Source of the DNA: Ga0077555 sp964500805
Lineage (GTDB): Bacteria > Pseudomonadota > Alphaproteobacteria > Rhizobiales > Hyphomicrobiaceae
DNA length: 64,000 nucleotides
NCBI GenBank assembly: GCA_964500805.1
Contig: CAZCQH010000013.1
Location: 1 to 64,000 of the forward strand
Direction of reading: 5' to 3'
The notes under the pieces are model-generated. The model saw nothing but the letters and a program-made list of their open reading frames with translations, made no database searches and had not been told where the DNA came from. Each line of letters begins with the position of its first letter. Within the stretch, counting starts at the first letter, position 1. Shown in pieces: positions 62,901-64,000 of the stretch. The translations under genes were made by a program, and so were the position numbers.

Positions 62901-63064
62901 GCGGATTGATCTCCTCGACACTGCTCTCGCTGGTCTTTGTTCCTGCGGTGTTCATCGTGATGGACGACATCGGCAGGCTCCTCTGGCACGTGTTCGGGCG
63001 GTTTGTCGGCGAGGCGGACGAACCGGGAGTCGCATCGAAACCACAGACAACGCCAGCCGAATAG
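59942..63064 (+). CDS. RND (HAE1/AcrB-type) efflux pump, inner-membrane subunit
   Basis: A 1040-residue proton-driven pump with 12 membrane helices and two large periplasmic loops. TM4 carries GILVDDAIVEIENIV with the paired Asp residues of the proton path; the second half has GIVTKNAIMLVDFAVE. The N-terminus SIRHPVPSLVLFMVLLALGYVSF is standard. Substrates (drugs, detergents, metals) cannot be predicted; the Asp pair suggests hydrophobic compounds rather than heavy metals. It follows the adaptor by 40 nt in one operon. Confidence 0.95.
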   Translation: MNWNISAWSIRHPVPSLVLFMVLLALGYVSFKQLPVTRFPNIDVPIVQVRVTQSGAAPSELETQVTKKIEDAIAGVSGVKHITSTVTEGSSQTVIEFRLETNQDRALNDVKDALARVRSELPRTIEEPIVQRLEIEGLPILTYGAKAPAMTMEELSWFVDDVIVRAVQGVKGVSQIQRIGGVDREIRVALDPDRLLSFGITAGDVNRQLRATNIDLAGGRGELSGREQAIRTLAGKQSLEDLAATMITLPKGRKVRLDELGTVTDSFAERRTFATLNGEPVVAFAISRGKGASDTVVHAEVEKVLTKLREEHPGVALSLIDTTTGYTQGAYDSTMKTLIEGAILAILVIILFLRDWRATLIAAVALPLSIIPAFWAMDAMGFSLNLVSLLAITIVTGILVDDAIVEIENIVRHMRMGKSPYRAALEAADEIGLAVIAITFTIVAVFVPVSFMGGIAGQYFKQFGLVVAAAVIFSLLVARLITPMMAAYFMRDTHREEKEGWMLRAYTRLVDWSVHHRYKSVLAGLLIFAMSIGSFFLIPSGFLPAEDSGRTLLGIELPPGSRVDDTQAMTEKVAAVVRQRPEVVSVFVNGGTLLGSGAEARKATLTINMVPKEQRKNSQAEIKEAISRDLANLPDIRFWFLQDNGQRQFQLVVAGRDGAAVNKVAADLTSQARRVMSSDGRPMLNNVVSTAELDRPELIVSPRTEIAAELGVSTDAISEAVRIATIGDIGANLAKFDIGDRQIPIRVMLDETARGDRGTLEALKVPTGVAGQGVPVPLSSVATFEMSQGPTSIDRYDRQRRVLIGADLIGETPLGQAMDAVKAQPAAKAVPPGIEIRQFGDAEIMNEVFESFAKAMGAGLMMVFALLVLLFGSFLQPVTILFSLPLSIGGAIVALAATGMPISLPVVIGILMLMGIVTKNAIMLVDFAVEEIKLGVPRFEAIVDAGRKRARPIVMTTIAMVGGMLPSALGAGSGGEFRAPMAVAVIGGLISSTLLSLVFVPAVFIVMDDIGRLLWHVFGRFVGEADEPGVASKPQTTPAE

Positions 63065-63139
63065 AAATTGCGCAGGACATCGTGCGGAGACGGCCGGCGC
63101 GTGCTTGCCCAGCCGTCCGAGCCATACTAGACGGTGCTC

Positions 63140-63655
63140 ATGACCGAGATGACCTCGAGATCGCTGATCTGGGGAGCCTATTCGCGCCTGTGCGCGATGG
63201 TCCTCACCGTCACTTTCGTGCTCGATCAGTCGCATAAGGCTTGGATGCTGATCGTTTACGAGATCAGGGAGCGTGGCCGGGTACCGGTCTTGCCGTTTAT
63301 GGATTTCGTCTTCGTATTGAACAAAGGCGTGAGCTACGGTCTGCTTTCATTTGTCGGTCAAGGACTTTTGATTGTCCTTGCCCTGGTAGCGGCCGTTGCG
63401 CTTTGGATATGGGTAGCAAGGGGTGCAACCGGCAAGCTGATGGCGGTCAGTCTCGGCCTGATCATTGGTGGCGCGCTCGGAAACTCGCTTGACCGCTGGC
63501 TGTATGGAGGAGTTGTGGACTACGTCTCGCTGCACGCCCTCGGATACTATTGGTATGTGTTCAATATCGCAGATACGGCCATTGTTGCGGGGGTGATTGG
63601 GCTCCTGTATGAGTCTTTCAGAACGAGTCGCAATGATGCCTCGAATGCTGCTTAG
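63140..63655 (+). CDS. lspA: Lipoprotein signal peptidase
   Basis: A 171-residue LspA, the aspartic protease that removes signal peptides from prolipoproteins in the inner membrane. Four helices; catalytic Asp residues in GNSLDRWLYGGVVDYV and in YVFNIADTAIVAGV. ATG at 63140 chosen over a GTG at 63134. A lipoprotein gene follows, in keeping with the order lspA-DUF3035 common in Alphaproteobacteria. Confidence 0.92.
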   Translation: MTEMTSRSLIWGAYSRLCAMVLTVTFVLDQSHKAWMLIVYEIRERGRVPVLPFMDFVFVLNKGVSYGLLSFVGQGLLIVLALVAAVALWIWVARGATGKLMAVSLGLIIGGALGNSLDRWLYGGVVDYVSLHALGYYWYVFNIADTAIVAGVIGLLYESFRTSRNDASNAA

Positions 63656-63695
63656 ACGGTAGGCATCGGCACCAATGACAGCTGGGGCACGGCAG

Positions 63696-64000
63696 ATGGC
63701 GAACGCGCTGAAGCGTGCGAGGGGTATTATCGTTGCAGCCAGTCTACTGGCAGCCGCTGGCATGCTTGGGGGCTGCGCGGGGGGCGATGGCGTCGAACTC
63801 AACGGCAAAATTTTCGAGGCGATTGGAATAGCGGGGGACCCATTTGCCAAGCGGGCTGAGCCGAAAACTCAAGCTCGAGCTCCGCTGGTCTTGCCTCCAG
63901 ATTCGACAAAGCTGCCTGAACCGGGATCTCAATCGCAATCCGGAGTGCCCATTACCACCGGATCGGTTGATCCTGCTTGGCCTCGCGACCGCGATGCAAT
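63696..64000 (+). CDS. Lipoprotein, partial at window end (DUF3035/BamF-like)
   Basis: An open frame running off the window, at least 101 codons from the ATG at 63696 (an ATG at 63675 is also in frame). It has a signal peptide with lipobox MLGGC (Cys near residue 27) and then a Pro-rich region with RAPLVLPPDSTKLPEPG, which resembles DUF3035 (BamF) outer-membrane assembly lipoproteins often found directly after lspA. The missing C-terminal part prevents a firm call. Confidence 0.6.
   Translation, partial: MANALKRARGIIVAASLLAAAGMLGGCAGGDGVELNGKIFEAIGIAGDPFAKRAEPKTQARAPLVLPPDSTKLPEPGSQSQSGVPITTGSVDPAWPRDRDA

Noticed and set aside
1..64000. tRNA, rRNA, CRISPR arrays, insertion sequences, prophage genes
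   Set aside because: No T-arm/acceptor patterns, spaced repeats, transposases or phage genes were seen; reading by eye could miss a tRNA.

Overview
The window is a GC-rich chromosomal segment of an alphaproteobacterium, most likely of the Hyphomicrobiales (Rhizobiales). The indications are fused ispDF, a plant-type glutamate-cysteine ligase, a SUV3-like helicase followed by an S4 protein, a DUF465 gene in front of purE-purK, rph next to hrcA-grpE, and rhizobial-style promoters. It is densely coded, mostly with housekeeping genes. I see no tRNA, rRNA, CRISPR array, prophage or insertion sequence. A 10-N run inside dxs and a probable one-base frameshift in a quinone reductase gene suggest a draft assembly.

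Layout. 1-6.4 kb: aminotransferase, NDUFA9-like epimerase, GT-C mannosyltransferase-like membrane protein, guaA. 6.4-9.3 kb: His-rich SEC-C miniprotein, class II aldolase, y4iL-type catalase facing a VKOR-like thiol protein. 9.4-13.7 kb: three isoprenoid (MEP pathway) genes, with ispE divergent from ispDF-dxs. 13.7-15.8 kb: two-subunit sodium:solute symporter. 16.2-19.5 kb: DEAD-box helicase with a very long disordered tail, and an orphan Tat-exported ABC binding protein. 19.5-19.97 kb: a non-coding stretch with a 15/16 match to the ParB site parS. 20-28.5 kb: zinc alcohol dehydrogenase, hyuB-hyuA, rsmE, NYN nuclease-like protein, glutamate-cysteine ligase. 28.9-35.2 kb: MHYT-chemoreceptor, ceramidase-like membrane protein, small lipoprotein, Sel1 protein, glutathione transferase, quinone reductase, S4 protein.

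35.2-46.2 kb: SUV3-like helicase, DUF3108 protein, CoA-transferase, DUF465, purE-purK, SDR, DMSP-lyase-like cupin, VOC protein, RNase PH. 46.5-52.7 kb: heat-shock region hrcA, grpE, (alkB on the other strand), dnaK, dnaJ; hrcA and dnaK carry matching RpoH-type promoters. 52.8-57.4 kb: D-aminoacylase-like amidohydrolase, comM/yifB, Tat-exported metallo-beta-lactamase. 58.0-63.1 kb: TetR-MFP-RND efflux operon with a recognisable promoter and operator. 63.1-64 kb: lspA and the start of a lipoprotein gene that runs off the window.

Links between genes. HyuAB may be a 5-oxoprolinase feeding glutamate to the nearby glutathione synthesis gene. IspE, IspDF and Dxs are four enzyme activities of one pathway. 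HrcA, GrpE, DnaK and DnaJ form the Hsp70 machine with its regulator. PurE and PurK act in succession. I did not find a clearly new defence or mobile system. The best leads are the parS-like site, the His-rich SEC-C protein, two RNA helicases with similar Arg/Asp/His tails, the MHYT-chemoreceptor fusion, the DMSP-lyase-like cupin, the 22-bp palindrome between hyuB and hyuA, and a family of short hairpins at 3' ends of genes.
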